Of a DNA stretch of 64,000 nucleotides, positions 35,478-44,279 are shown piece after piece (the stretch's first letter is position 1; each line of letters starts with the position of its first letter). The DNA is taken from NCBI GenBank assembly GCA_903864835.1, contig CAIPHK010000004.1:1-64000 (forward strand), in the 5' to 3' direction. The position numbers and the translations under genes were made by a program. Below the pieces are notes generated by a model. That model did no database searches and was not told the DNA's origin. It worked only from the letters and a program-made list of their open reading frames with translations. Source of the DNA: an uncultured bacterium (lineage in GTDB: Bacteria; Margulisbacteria; Marinamargulisbacteria; SXXA01).

Positions 35478-37397
35478 ATGAAGGGTGAACAAATGATGCT
35501 TTATAAAACTGTTGCAGCATCGTCTACTGGCGTTGCTGAGTGGATTAGCTGGGGGAGTAAGCCGGTCAGTGGGCTAATGGATAGCCTCGCTGTTCTAATG
35601 GTCCTGCCGGCCTCTGCTTCGTCCAAATATGCTGTAGATGTTTCCGAGAAGAAATCGTCTCGGTCAGGTAAAGCGGCGCCATCAAGTTCAAGCGGGTTTG
35701 CCGGCAGCTCTTTCATGAGAATGGTAGCGCTTGTACTTATGGCCACTTCTGTTGTGGGGCGCGAGCTCGATTTCTGTAACACGGATTATAATAGGGTCGA
35801 GTTTCCATGGGGTAATAGTGACGTGGTCTTAACAAAGCTTGACTCACTTACTGCAGTAAATCAATTATTTCAAGATCAGGAAGGTTTATATGGTGTCAAT
35901 ACCAGTCTGGTTACTCTGACGGTCGGTGGAAATGGCCTGACCAACCGCGCCGAAGCGATCGCTGCGGGGCCATCAGTTTGTGGTCCTGACCAGAGTGAAG
36001 CCCAATATGCCCTGAAAATGGCGAACACGATGTACACATTTTTTGCGGACGCTTCCGGCAATTATACATCCGATTTTGATACCGCTCTCTCCCAAGGTGA
36101 TTTGGCAGCCATGGAAACGGCGATCGCTAACGGGTCAGGGATAACGCTCCATTTTCAGCCGACATCTTCTCCGACACCGGAGCCAATCGCCTCCCCCACA
36201 GGGTCACCCTCAAGCCAACCATCCGCAAGCCCATCCGCAAGCCCAATCGCCTCCCCCACAGGGTCACCCTCAAGCCAACCATCCGGAAGCCCATCCGGAA
36301 GCCCATCCGCAAGCCCTACTGTGGCGGTAACCTTTCATCCCTCAGCCAGTCCAACGGACGGTCCGATCATTGAGATTACTATTTCCCCGTCGGCTGCCCC
36401 AACGCCTGGGGGGACGACCGAATCATCCGGGGGAGTGTCGTGTTTGCTGACGGCCACGCAAATGCACGAGCTGGGGTGTTCCGAAAACCCCGGCCTCTTT
36501 GGGGCGCTTTTGTACGAATATGAGCGAAACGGATGTATAACGTCATTGGGTATTGCGACCAACGACTGCGATATTGTGGCTAAGCCTGCGACGATGGCAC
36601 ATTTAAGCGGTTCGCGAGTTTTGGATTTGACCAATTTTGATATAAATAATGTATTGCATACTACGGTACTTGGTGGAACTGGTGAAACTGTAAAGGAAAA
36701 ACTTGATCCTGTTGTGAAGGACGTGAAGACCAACGGGACGTGGATCACGTGGGCAGGGACAGGGGTAGCGTTGGGGACGATGATAGCAACAATTGGTACT
36801 ATCCTTGGCGTCGCTGCGGTTGCAGACAATCGTAGGCAAGTTGGTTTAGCGACAGACGCTCTATCTCGGGTGCCTGGAGTGGATAAAGGCTATATTGAAG
36901 TTTACGCTGGGGATCCTGCACAGGATTTTGTACGCCCTACGAATGAGTCTCCGCATCAGGTCCTTAGGGAATTTGCGCCGGATGTTAGTTCGGACGGGTT
37001 CACGGAAAGGGACCTGCGTCAATTTCATTCACAGATTGAAAAAATGGCAAAATCCCTTCGAGCACGGCTCAAAGGGTGCTTAAGTACTGGTGGACGCCCG
37101 GATAATGCCGCCCGTACGGTGGTTCTGTCACTTTTAGCAAAAATACAATCGCTAAAGCCGGGTGATCGGGAGGCACAGAAAAACTTTTCCGATACGGTTC
37201 CGCGGGCCGATGGAACCTACTCCGGCGAAACCACATTAGACATCTTAAGCAATGCGGTGGATCGGGTGGTTGGTACCGATCTGAATCCCGCGTTTGGGTA
37301 TCTGCAAGGCCGACTGGTGGCCGCTGCCCAAGATTTGGAAGAGGGTGGAGCAGTATATCCCTTGGAGATTGCTGAAGTGTATATAAACCCTGAGTGA
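35478..37397 (+). CDS. Large orphan Ser/Pro-repeat surface-type protein
   Basis: 639 residues, no family recognised. There is a hydrophobic stretch at about 79-94 and a membrane segment at about 421-446 (GTMIATIGTILGVAAV). A Ser/Pro-rich linker at about 228-312 is built of SPTGSPSSQPSASP-type units, a style more usual in protist surface proteins than in bacteria. A cysteine pair region (CLLTATQMHELGC) follows. The C-terminal third is helical and charged. The TGA at 37395 stands where the next two copies of a tandem repeat read GGA, so the protein once extended to 37532. The ATG has an AAAGGA site. The protein may face the host or environment; function unknown. Confidence 0.6.
   Translation: MKGEQMMLYKTVAASSTGVAEWISWGSKPVSGLMDSLAVLMVLPASASSKYAVDVSEKKSSRSGKAAPSSSSGFAGSSFMRMVALVLMATSVVGRELDFCNTDYNRVEFPWGNSDVVLTKLDSLTAVNQLFQDQEGLYGVNTSLVTLTVGGNGLTNRAEAIAAGPSVCGPDQSEAQYALKMANTMYTFFADASGNYTSDFDTALSQGDLAAMETAIANGSGITLHFQPTSSPTPEPIASPTGSPSSQPSASPSASPIASPTGSPSSQPSGSPSGSPSASPTVAVTFHPSASPTDGPIIEITISPSAAPTPGGTTESSGGVSCLLTATQMHELGCSENPGLFGALLYEYERNGCITSLGIATNDCDIVAKPATMAHLSGSRVLDLTNFDINNVLHTTVLGGTGETVKEKLDPVVKDVKTNGTWITWAGTGVALGTMIATIGTILGVAAVADNRRQVGLATDALSRVPGVDKGYIEVYAGDPAQDFVRPTNESPHQVLREFAPDVSSDGFTERDLRQFHSQIEKMAKSLRARLKGCLSTGGRPDNAARTVVLSLLAKIQSLKPGDREAQKNFSDTVPRADGTYSGETTLDILSNAVDRVVGTDLNPAFGYLQGRLVAAAQDLEEGGAVYPLEIAEVYINPE
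36183..36312 (+). repeat. 60-bp tandem repeat coding for Ser/Pro units
   Basis: The stretch CAATCGCCTCCCCCACAGGG and the 20 or so bases after it recur with a 60-bp period (first copy from 36183, second from 36243). Shorter AGCCCATCCGCA/GGAAGC units fill the space between. The period is a multiple of three, so copy number can change without breaking the frame. Confidence 0.85.
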
Positions 37398-37529
37398 AGA
37401 ACTGATCTCGTGCCCATTTATGATGTGGATATAGACCGACTGGGAAGAACTGATCTCGTGCCCAGTTATGATGTGGATATAGACCGACTGGGAAGAACTG
37501 ATCTCGTGCCCAGTTATGATGTGGATCTA
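37396..37529 (+). repeat. 48-bp tandem repeat (three copies) after the orphan gene's stop
   Basis: Copies start at 37396, 37444 and 37492 and are nearly identical; the last is cut short at 37529. Read in the frame of the preceding gene they encode GRTDLVPSYDVDIDRL repeated, ending in TAA at 37530-37532. The first copy begins TGA (the annotated stop, 37395-37397) where the others have GGA. Confidence 0.9.
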
Positions 37530-37592
37530 TAAGTGGATCATGAGGGTGAGTATTTCACCTAATGGTTCTTATTAATTCTTAGACTGATCTCC

Positions 37593-37620
37593 AAAAGGCC
37601 CCGCACTGCGGGGCCTTTTT
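37593..37620 (+). terminator. Rho-independent terminator
   Basis: AAAGGCCCCGC and GCGGGGCCTTTT pair around ACT, followed by a T-run at 37616-37620. It is the clearest intrinsic terminator in the window and ends the transcript of the orphan repeat gene. The GC stem flanked by A and T runs would work in both directions. Confidence 0.9.
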
Positions 37621-37709
37621 GTTGCTCCCCCGGCGTGAACTGGATATACTTCTAGCCTATTGTAAAAATATCGAAGCAAACTGCTTCTTTAAGAGGTTAG
37701 GAGCCCATC

Positions 37710-37985
37710 ATGTCAGATCGAAATCATTTTCTTGAAGGTGTTGTATTTGGAGCCGTTGTTGGCGGATTACTGGGAGTATTATTCGCGCCTCAGTCGGGTG
37801 CAGAGACCCGTCGTAAACTTAAAAAAATGAAAGAGACTAAAGGCCCGTTGATTCAAAATACGAAAGAAAAAACGGAAGAAATGATCTCCAAAACCATGAA
37901 TGCGATCGAATCCGGCTTTAATCGGATTGGCAAAATGGTCGACAAACGCCAAAAAGACGCCGACTCTGAAGAGTTTCACGGCTAA
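37710..37985 (+). CDS. YtxH-like small protein
   Basis: 91 residues. The N-terminal GVVFGAVVGGLLGVLFAPQSGAETRRKL is the glycine-rich helix plus APxSGxxTR motif of the YtxH/general-stress group. The rest is a lysine/glutamate-rich helix that could coil. A TAGGAG site precedes the ATG. It is followed by a membrane-protein gene whose start shares its TAA. Function in the envelope is likely, but unknown. Confidence 0.8.
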   Translation: MSDRNHFLEGVVFGAVVGGLLGVLFAPQSGAETRRKLKKMKETKGPLIQNTKEKTEEMISKTMNAIESGFNRIGKMVDKRQKDADSEEFHG

Positions 37986-38200
37986 TGGATTGGCTATACG
38001 TTATGAAGGTCGCGTTAATGGCCAGTGGCACCTTGGTGCTATTGGCTATTGCCGCATTTATTATTCAAATGGTGTTCATCGCTCGGGAAATCGGTGTTGT
38101 TGTACAACGTGTTGAAATGATTACCGATGCCCGAAATTGGATTGTGTGGGCCAAAAATATAGGGGCGTTTCGCCGGATTTATGAAAAGTTCAGAAATTAG
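37985..38200 (+). CDS. Small membrane protein, DUF948-like
   Basis: 71 residues with one strong membrane helix (LVLLAIAAFIIQMVFIA, about 17-33) and a short basic tail (IGAFRRIYEKFRN). YtxH-like and DUF948-like genes often sit side by side, which supports the call. The ATG overlaps the stop of the YtxH-like gene, and its end overlaps alaS by 20 bases. Confidence 0.65.
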   Translation: MDWLYVMKVALMASGTLVLLAIAAFIIQMVFIAREIGVVVQRVEMITDARNWIVWAKNIGAFRRIYEKFRN

Positions 38201-40577
38201 GCAAGCCTTTATCGATTTTTTTAAGTCAAAAGGCCATACTGCGGTTCAATCTGCGCCGGTCGTTCCCCAAAATGACCCCACGATCATGTTCACGAACGCG
38301 GGAATGAACCAGTTTAAAGATGTGTTTCTCAACGTCGGGACTCGGGATTATTCGCGGGCGGTGAACTCTCAACCCTGTATTCGGGTATCGGGGAAACATA
38401 ATGACCTTGAAGATGTCGGTGCAGACCATACGCATTTGACGTTATTCGAAATGTTGGGGAACTGGTCGTTTGGCGATTATTACAAAGCAGAAGCGATTCA
38501 GTGGGCGTGGGAGTTGTTTACGGAAGTGTACGGATTGCCCGGCGATCGGCTCTACGCCTCGGTGTACACGACCGATGACGAGAGTGAAATCTTGTGGAGA
38601 ACCACCACCGGAATTGATCCGGACCATGTTCTTCGGTTCGGGGAAAAAGATAATTTTTGGGAAATGGGCGATACCGGCCCCTGTGGGCCTTGCTCAGAAT
38701 TGCATTTGGATTTGGGTCCTCAGGCCTGTAATAAGCAGGGGATTGCGCATGATTGCAACGTTAACGGCGATTGTACTCGGTACATCGAACTCTGGAATTT
38801 GGTATTTATTCAATACAACCGAGTCGATGCCAATACCCTGGAAGATTTACCTAAAAAACATGTCGATACTGGCGCGGGACTAGAGCGGCTCACTGCGTAT
38901 TTGCAGGGCACTCATTCTGCGTACGCCACGGATTTGTTTATCCCCTTGATTCAAATGATTGAATCGATATCGGGAGTTCGTTATTTTGAAGATCATCGGG
39001 GAATGCCCCATCGCGTTGTAGCGGATCATGTGCGAACGTTGTCGTTTGCGATTGCAGACAATGTCCGTCCCTCCAACGAAGGCCGAGGCTATGTACTGCG
39101 TCGATTGCTTCGTCGGGCCTCTCGATATGCCAAACAATTGGGAATTAATGAGCCTGTAATTTATAAGCTTGTGTCCCCGTTAATTGGGACGCTTGGGCAT
39201 CATTACACTCATATTGCCCAACGCCAGACGTTTATTGAGTCGATGATTAAGTCTGAAGAAGAAAGCTTTTTACGCACTTTGGAGTCGGGAATTGCCATTT
39301 TTGGGTCGATATCGGATGCCGTCGTCGTGGCGGGGCAAACTCAAGTATCGGGGGATGATGCCTTTAAACTCTATGATACCTACGGATTTCCGTTGGATTT
39401 AACAGAGCTCATGGCGCGGGAAATTGGATTGACCGTGGATACGGTGGGCTTTGATCGCCTATTGGATTCCCGGCGTGCCCAAAGTCGCCAAGGGGTGAAG
39501 CTTCATTATTCGGTCGAATCCGAGGTTCCGATGGGTGGGGAAGCCCGAATTGTGACGGATCCTACTGAAAAATTAGCGATGGCCCGTCATCATACCGGTA
39601 CCCATTTGCTTCAGGCGGCGTTACGAACGGTATTAGGGGACCATGTGTATCAGGCGGGAAGTTTGGTGGATACCGATCGCTTACGGTTTGATTTTTCGCA
39701 TTTTAAAGCGGTGACTGACATTGAATTACAGGAAATTCAGCGACTCGTGGATATCAAAATTAAAGAAGATATTCCGGTGAATGCGTCCCAAAAACCGATT
39801 GAAGAGGCCAAGGCGGCTGGCGCGATGGCGCTCTTTGGCGAAAAATATGATGACATTGTCCGGGTGATTCAGATCGGTGATTTTTCGATGGAATTATGTG
39901 GGGGAACCCATGTGTCCCATACCGGGGAAATCGAAGAAATTCGCATTGTGTCTGAAACCGGAATTGCAACCGGTACGCGTCGGATGGAAGCCATCGCGGG
40001 GAAAGATAATATTCGGCACTATTTGGACCAACAGCGGGATAAACTTGAGATGACGATTCAGGCAAAGCTGAAGGTTAGAAATCAGTTGGCCGAGGACCTT
40101 CGGTCATTGGGGGTCGTCGTCGGTGCACCGTCAATCAACGCCCAATCGGAACTGGATGTTATTGCCGAAATTAAGATGTTGGAAAAAGAAGTGGCACTTC
40201 GGAAATCAGCGATAGCGAGTGAACAATCGGTTGAGTTGATGTCGCGGTTCAAGCCCTCCGTCAATGGCCAAGTGTTGGTGCAACGCGTGGAATCTGCGGA
40301 TATTCCGATGTTAAAAGAACTAGCGGATTCGTTGTGTAACCTCCATTCCAATAGCATCGTTGTGCTGGGTTCGGTAGTGGATTCGACCGGCCATTGGGTG
40401 GTCAAATCCGGGGCGACATATCAATCGGAATGGACGGCACCACGGATTATTTCGGAACTAACGCAAATATCAGGTGGTAAGGGGGGCGGTCGCCCCAATT
40501 TGGCACAGGCCGGGGGTGCGAATCCCGATACCATGCAGCAGGCAATGAGTCATGTGGAATCGGTATTGATCCCGTAA
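38181..40577 (+). CDS. alaS: Alanyl-tRNA synthetase with shortened editing region
   Basis: AlaRS charges tRNA-Ala. The catalytic domain is complete (TNAGMNQFKDVFL, GNWSFGDYYK, WEMGDTGPCGPCSE, VDTGAGLERL). The editing motifs HHTGTHLL (His471, His475) and CGGTHV are present, as is a C-terminal domain with SGGKGGGRPNLAQAGG. The protein has 798 residues, about 78 fewer than E. coli (876). The gap lies between DSRRAQSRQG and ARHHTGTH: the usual beta-barrel with AESGGQxGD is gone, so the HxxxH motif comes about 93 residues early. Because alaS is essential, this is probably a real variant rather than decay. It leads a housekeeping operon with ruvX and purMN. Confidence 0.93.
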   Translation: MKSSEIRQAFIDFFKSKGHTAVQSAPVVPQNDPTIMFTNAGMNQFKDVFLNVGTRDYSRAVNSQPCIRVSGKHNDLEDVGADHTHLTLFEMLGNWSFGDYYKAEAIQWAWELFTEVYGLPGDRLYASVYTTDDESEILWRTTTGIDPDHVLRFGEKDNFWEMGDTGPCGPCSELHLDLGPQACNKQGIAHDCNVNGDCTRYIELWNLVFIQYNRVDANTLEDLPKKHVDTGAGLERLTAYLQGTHSAYATDLFIPLIQMIESISGVRYFEDHRGMPHRVVADHVRTLSFAIADNVRPSNEGRGYVLRRLLRRASRYAKQLGINEPVIYKLVSPLIGTLGHHYTHIAQRQTFIESMIKSEEESFLRTLESGIAIFGSISDAVVVAGQTQVSGDDAFKLYDTYGFPLDLTELMAREIGLTVDTVGFDRLLDSRRAQSRQGVKLHYSVESEVPMGGEARIVTDPTEKLAMARHHTGTHLLQAALRTVLGDHVYQAGSLVDTDRLRFDFSHFKAVTDIELQEIQRLVDIKIKEDIPVNASQKPIEEAKAAGAMALFGEKYDDIVRVIQIGDFSMELCGGTHVSHTGEIEEIRIVSETGIATGTRRMEAIAGKDNIRHYLDQQRDKLEMTIQAKLKVRNQLAEDLRSLGVVVGAPSINAQSELDVIAEIKMLEKEVALRKSAIASEQSVELMSRFKPSVNGQVLVQRVESADIPMLKELADSLCNLHSNSIVVLGSVVDSTGHWVVKSGATYQSEWTAPRIISELTQISGGKGGGRPNLAQAGGANPDTMQQAMSHVESVLIP

Positions 40578-40579
40578 GT

Positions 40580-41011
40580 ATGGACCATCAACGGATATTG
40601 GGATTGGATTTTGGCGAAAAACGGATTGGGGTGGCAGTGTCTGATCCGTTGGGCATGATGGCGCATCCCGTCGCCTACGTGCCTGCGGGGCCCGATGCAA
40701 TCGCGACGATTAAAGGCCTGTGCGATGAATTGGAAATCGCTGAGATTATGCTAGGACTCCCCAAAAAAATGGATGGAACTGAGAGTACTAAAGCGGCGGA
40801 AGTCCGCGTATTTGGCGACGCGGTGATCGCGTTCACCGGGCTGCCGTTGGTTTACCGTGATGAACGGTTTTCGACGGTGGCGGTAACCCGGACATTAATT
40901 GATGCGGATATGAGCCGAAAAAAAAGAAAAGAGGTCGTCGATAGCCAAGCGGCCGCGTTTGTATTGCAAGGGTATCTAGACTATTTAAAGAGGAATCAAG
41001 ATGGACTATAA
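40580..41011 (+). CDS. ruvX: RuvX/YqgF family ribonuclease (16S rRNA processing)
   Basis: 143 residues with the RNase H-like N-terminus LGLDFGEKRIGVAVSD (first acidic residue), GLPKKMDG, and DERFSTV and DSQAAAFVLQ near the end, carrying the other acidic residues. YqgF works in pre-16S rRNA maturation and is usually beside alaS, as here (2-base gap). It overlaps purM by 11 bases. Confidence 0.92.
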   Translation: MDHQRILGLDFGEKRIGVAVSDPLGMMAHPVAYVPAGPDAIATIKGLCDELEIAEIMLGLPKKMDGTESTKAAEVRVFGDAVIAFTGLPLVYRDERFSTVAVTRTLIDADMSRKKRKEVVDSQAAAFVLQGYLDYLKRNQDGL

Positions 41012-41975
41012 ATCATCCGGAGTCGATATCGAAGCCGGGAATCGTGCCGTAGAGTTGATCAAAGCCAACGTTCAACGGACGCATACTCCGTTTGTATTGT
41101 CGTCCTTGGGTGGGTTTGCTGCACCCGTCGAATTGCCACCTGGGTATCGACAACCCGTTTTGGTGTCTTGTACCGATGGGGTGGGGACCAAGTTAAAAAT
41201 CGCAATCGAAACCGGGAAACTCGATACCGTCGGGATCGATTTGGTCGCGATGTGCGTCAATGACCTGATCTGTTGTGGCGCAATGCCGTTATTTTTTCTG
41301 GACTATATTGCCTGCCATCGCTTGATTCCGTCGCAAATGGCGGACCTCATTGCGGGAATGACGGAAGGCTGTTTATTAGCCGGTTGTGCCCTGGTCGGTG
41401 GGGAAATGGCGGAAATGAATGATCTGTATCGTCCCGGTGAATTTGACCTGGCTGGATTTTCAGTCGGCGTGGTTGAAAAATCAGAAATGATCGACGGAAG
41501 TAAAATGTCCCCTGGGGATATTGTCTACGGAATTCCGTCGTCGGGGTTGCATAGCAACGGATTCTCGTTGGTTCGGAAGGTACTCACTCCGGAAGCCTGC
41601 GCGGATCATGGCATCGCGTATGAGGACTTGTTGGTTCCGACCCAAATTTATGTCAAACAGGTTCAACTTTTATTAAAAGAGTATCCCGGCGCGATTACGG
41701 CCCTTGCGCATATTACGGGTGGGGGATTGGCGGAGAATTTAGACCGTGTGGTGCCTGAGGGATGCCATGTTGATATCGATGAATCGACCTGGGAACTGCC
41801 CTCGATCTTCCGGCAACTTCAAATGATTGGTCGGGTGGCCAACGACGAAATGCGACGGGTGTTTAATATGGGGATTGGGTTGGTCGTGGTATCCAGTGTG
41901 CCGTTGGTTGAAGGCGATGACTTGGTTCGGATTGGCTCAGTGAGGTCAGGAGCTAAAGGAGTCACGGTGTCGTGA
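41001..41975 (+). CDS. purM: Phosphoribosylformylglycinamidine cyclo-ligase
   Basis: PurM closes the imidazole ring to give AIR in purine synthesis. The 324 residues begin YKSSGVDIEAGNRAVELIK, then VSCTDGVGTKLKIA, VAMCVNDLICCGA, GGEMAEM and HITGGGLAENLDRV, all standard. The end is slightly short but complete. The TGA overlaps the GTG start of purN. Confidence 0.95.
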   Translation: MDYKSSGVDIEAGNRAVELIKANVQRTHTPFVLSSLGGFAAPVELPPGYRQPVLVSCTDGVGTKLKIAIETGKLDTVGIDLVAMCVNDLICCGAMPLFFLDYIACHRLIPSQMADLIAGMTEGCLLAGCALVGGEMAEMNDLYRPGEFDLAGFSVGVVEKSEMIDGSKMSPGDIVYGIPSSGLHSNGFSLVRKVLTPEACADHGIAYEDLLVPTQIYVKQVQLLLKEYPGAITALAHITGGGLAENLDRVVPEGCHVDIDESTWELPSIFRQLQMIGRVANDEMRRVFNMGIGLVVVSSVPLVEGDDLVRIGSVRSGAKGVTVS

Positions 41976-42619
41976 CCCTCACCTTGGGGGTATTAATTTC
42001 GGGGCGAGGATCAAATTTAGAAGCGGTATTGGGGGCGATCAAATCGGGTGAAGTGGATGCCCGAGTGGCGGTCGTGGTGAGCAATAATCCCGCTGCCCCA
42101 GGTTTGTCCATTGCGTGTGATTACGGGGCAGAGGCGGTTGGCATTGATCCCAATGGCTATCCGAATCGGTCCGACTACGAAGCGGCGGTGGTCGAGAGAC
42201 TCAACGCGCATCAGGTGGAATGGATCGTGTTGGCCGGGTACATGAAGTTAGTGGGAAAGACCTTGCTTCACGCGTTTCCCAATCGAATGATCAATATTCA
42301 TCCGTCCTTGTTGCCTGCCTTTAAAGGATTAGATGCCCAAAAGCAGGCCTTGGATGCGGGGGTAAAAGAGTCGGGATGTACGGTACATATCGTGACTTTA
42401 AAAATGGATGACGGGCCTATTTTGGGCCAAGTGTCGGTACCGGTGTTGCCTGGCGATACGGTGGAGACATTGTCCCAGCGGATTTTGGTCGAAGAGCATC
42501 GGTTGTTGCCGAGGGTGATACAGGGCCTCAACTCACCCCCACCTCAATTATCCCCGTCCGGGGAAATTGAGGGGCCCGCCTCTCTCCCTACGGATAGAGG
42601 GGGCAGAACAACCAGGTGA
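41972..42619 (+). CDS. purN: Phosphoribosylglycinamide formyltransferase with repeat-derived tail
   Basis: PurN formylates GAR using 10-formyl-THF. The GTG start overlaps purM. Visible motifs are ISGRGSNLEAVL, ADYxxx-type substrate residues, the catalytic core INIHPSLLPAFKG (Asn and His) and VDxGxxDGPI-type DDGPILGQ. The normal protein should end near LPRVIQGLN. From 42530 on, the frame reads into repeat R2, so about 30 foreign residues (SPPPQLSPSGEIEG...) form the tail. The core is intact, so the enzyme should still work. Confidence 0.92.
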   Translation: MTLTLGVLISGRGSNLEAVLGAIKSGEVDARVAVVVSNNPAAPGLSIACDYGAEAVGIDPNGYPNRSDYEAAVVERLNAHQVEWIVLAGYMKLVGKTLLHAFPNRMINIHPSLLPAFKGLDAQKQALDAGVKESGCTVHIVTLKMDDGPILGQVSVPVLPGDTVETLSQRILVEEHRLLPRVIQGLNSPPPQLSPSGEIEGPASLPTDRGGRTTR

Positions 42620-42716
42620 CTGTAATTGGATATGGTTTTCTCCCTCTATGCGCATATGCGTAGAGAGGGAGATCCTCAATTTTCCCGGACGGGGAAATTG
42701 GGGTAGCGGGTGAGTT
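42530..42716. repeat. Dispersed palindromic repeat, copy R2 (complete, two arms, reversed)
   Basis: Begins AACTCACCC, ends GGGTGAGTT. The arms are centred on CCCCGTCCGGGG and CCCGGACGGGG, with CTCCCTCTATGCGC...GCGTAGAGAGGGAG between them. Its right arm matches the left arm of the 8458 copy in reverse, so it is inserted in the opposite orientation. It lies between purN and purH and provides purN's last 30 codons. Confidence 0.88.
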
Positions 42717-42746
42717 GATAATTTTTATACCAAAGGAAACAAAAAA

Positions 42747-44279
42747 ATGAGAGCGTTAGTGAGTGTGTCGGATAAAACAGGGTTGGTTGAATTTTGTAGA
42801 TCGTTGAGTGAATTGGGCGTGGAAATAATCTCAACTGGGGGAACCTCCCGTGTTCTTTCTGAAAACGGCGTGCCCAATATTCCGATTGAATCCGTCACGG
42901 ACTTTCCCGAAATGATGGATGGACGAGTCAAAACCCTTCATCCCAAGATTCATGGGGGGCTTTTAGCCCGTCGGGATGACCCGAGTCACTTGGCCGCAGC
43001 GGCAGCACATGACATTGGACTCATCGACATTGTGGTCGTCAATTTGTACCCATTTGAACAGACCACCCAAAAACCGGGGGTTTCGTTGGAAGAAGTCATT
43101 GAAAATATCGATATCGGCGGACCGTCGATGATTCGGTCTGCGGCAAAAAATTATCGATCGGTTGCCGTTGTTGTAAATCCAGACCGATATGACGCTGTTA
43201 TTTCTGAATTGAAGGCGAATGCAGGTCAGGTTTCTGATCTCCTTAAAGAAGATTTGGCGTTAGAGGCATTTGAGCATACGGGTCGCTATGACACGGTAAT
43301 CTCGAATTATTTAAAAAATCGGCTGCGTCCGACAGATCGCGAATTTCCAACGACAATTTCTCCTGTTTTAGAAAAAACAATGGATCTTCGGTATGGGGAG
43401 AATCCCCATCAAAAAGCGGCATTTTACGCAATGAAGGGGCAGCTGGGATCGTCCGAGTTTCGGCAACTTCATGGGAAAGAATTGTCGTATAACAATTTGA
43501 TCGATATGGAGGCGGCTTGGTTGTTGGCGACGGACCTAAAGGGCCCGGGTGCTGCGATTATTAAACATACCAATCCCTGTGGATGTGCGGTCGCGCCCAC
43601 AATTGTGGAGGCCTACAAAAAAGCGTACGAGTCAGATCCCTTGTCTGCATTTGGATCCATCGTGGCGGTGAATCGTCCCGTGGATGAAGCAACCGCCACC
43701 GAAATTGCCAAGACCTTTGTCGAGTTGGTGATTGCACCCCAGTTTGAACCTGGGGCGGTCGATATTTTGGTGAAGAAAAGTGCGATTCGGTTAATTGAAA
43801 TGCCTAATTTTGATACTCCAAATTTTGATCTGGTCTATCGTCAATGTTGCGGTGGGTTTTTGGTACAGGACCGGGACGCGATTGTGCTGGATCAGACGCC
43901 TGAAGTTGTGACTCAAACTGCACCTAAAGACGGTCAGGCGGCGGACTTGGAATTGGCCTACGCCTTGGTCAAAAACGTCAAATCGAATGCCATTGTGGTC
44001 GTTAAGGACGGTGTCATGATCGGCGTAGGGGCCGGGCAAACCAGTCGTGTGGATTCAGTCGAAATTGCACTCAAAAAATCAGGTGCCGCGGGTAAGGGCG
44101 CAGTGCTCGCTTCGGATGCCTTTTTTCCATTTAAAGATTCCGTTGAATTGTCCGCAAAAGCGGGAATTTCAGCCATTATTCAACCCGGTGGATCCAAGCG
44201 GGATCAAGAATCGATTGATGCGTGTAATGCATATGGAATTGCGATGGTATTTACGGGAATCCGACACTTTAAGCATTGA
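42747..44279 (+). CDS. purH: Bifunctional AICAR transformylase / IMP cyclohydrolase
   Basis: PurH makes IMP in the last two steps of purine synthesis. The N-terminal cyclohydrolase domain (about 1-195) has SVSDKTGLVEF and GGTSRVL. The transformylase domain has KHTNPCG near residue 272 and ends with GGSKRDQESIDACNAYGIAMVFTGIRHFKH. The length of 510 residues is normal. An AAAGGAAA site precedes the ATG. Its stop overlaps the start of the next gene. Confidence 0.95.
   Translation: MRALVSVSDKTGLVEFCRSLSELGVEIISTGGTSRVLSENGVPNIPIESVTDFPEMMDGRVKTLHPKIHGGLLARRDDPSHLAAAAAHDIGLIDIVVVNLYPFEQTTQKPGVSLEEVIENIDIGGPSMIRSAAKNYRSVAVVVNPDRYDAVISELKANAGQVSDLLKEDLALEAFEHTGRYDTVISNYLKNRLRPTDREFPTTISPVLEKTMDLRYGENPHQKAAFYAMKGQLGSSEFRQLHGKELSYNNLIDMEAAWLLATDLKGPGAAIIKHTNPCGCAVAPTIVEAYKKAYESDPLSAFGSIVAVNRPVDEATATEIAKTFVELVIAPQFEPGAVDILVKKSAIRLIEMPNFDTPNFDLVYRQCCGGFLVQDRDAIVLDQTPEVVTQTAPKDGQAADLELAYALVKNVKSNAIVVVKDGVMIGVGAGQTSRVDSVEIALKKSGAAGKGAVLASDAFFPFKDSVELSAKAGISAIIQPGGSKRDQESIDACNAYGIAMVFTGIRHFKH

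Noticed and set aside
37395-37397. TGA recoded as glycine throughout the genome
   Set aside because: TGA works as a normal stop in ATGA/GTGA overlaps such as argF-argH and purM-purN, where the protein ends at family length.
37396-37529. CRISPR-like array
   Set aside because: The three 48-bp copies follow each other without spacers, so this is a plain tandem repeat.
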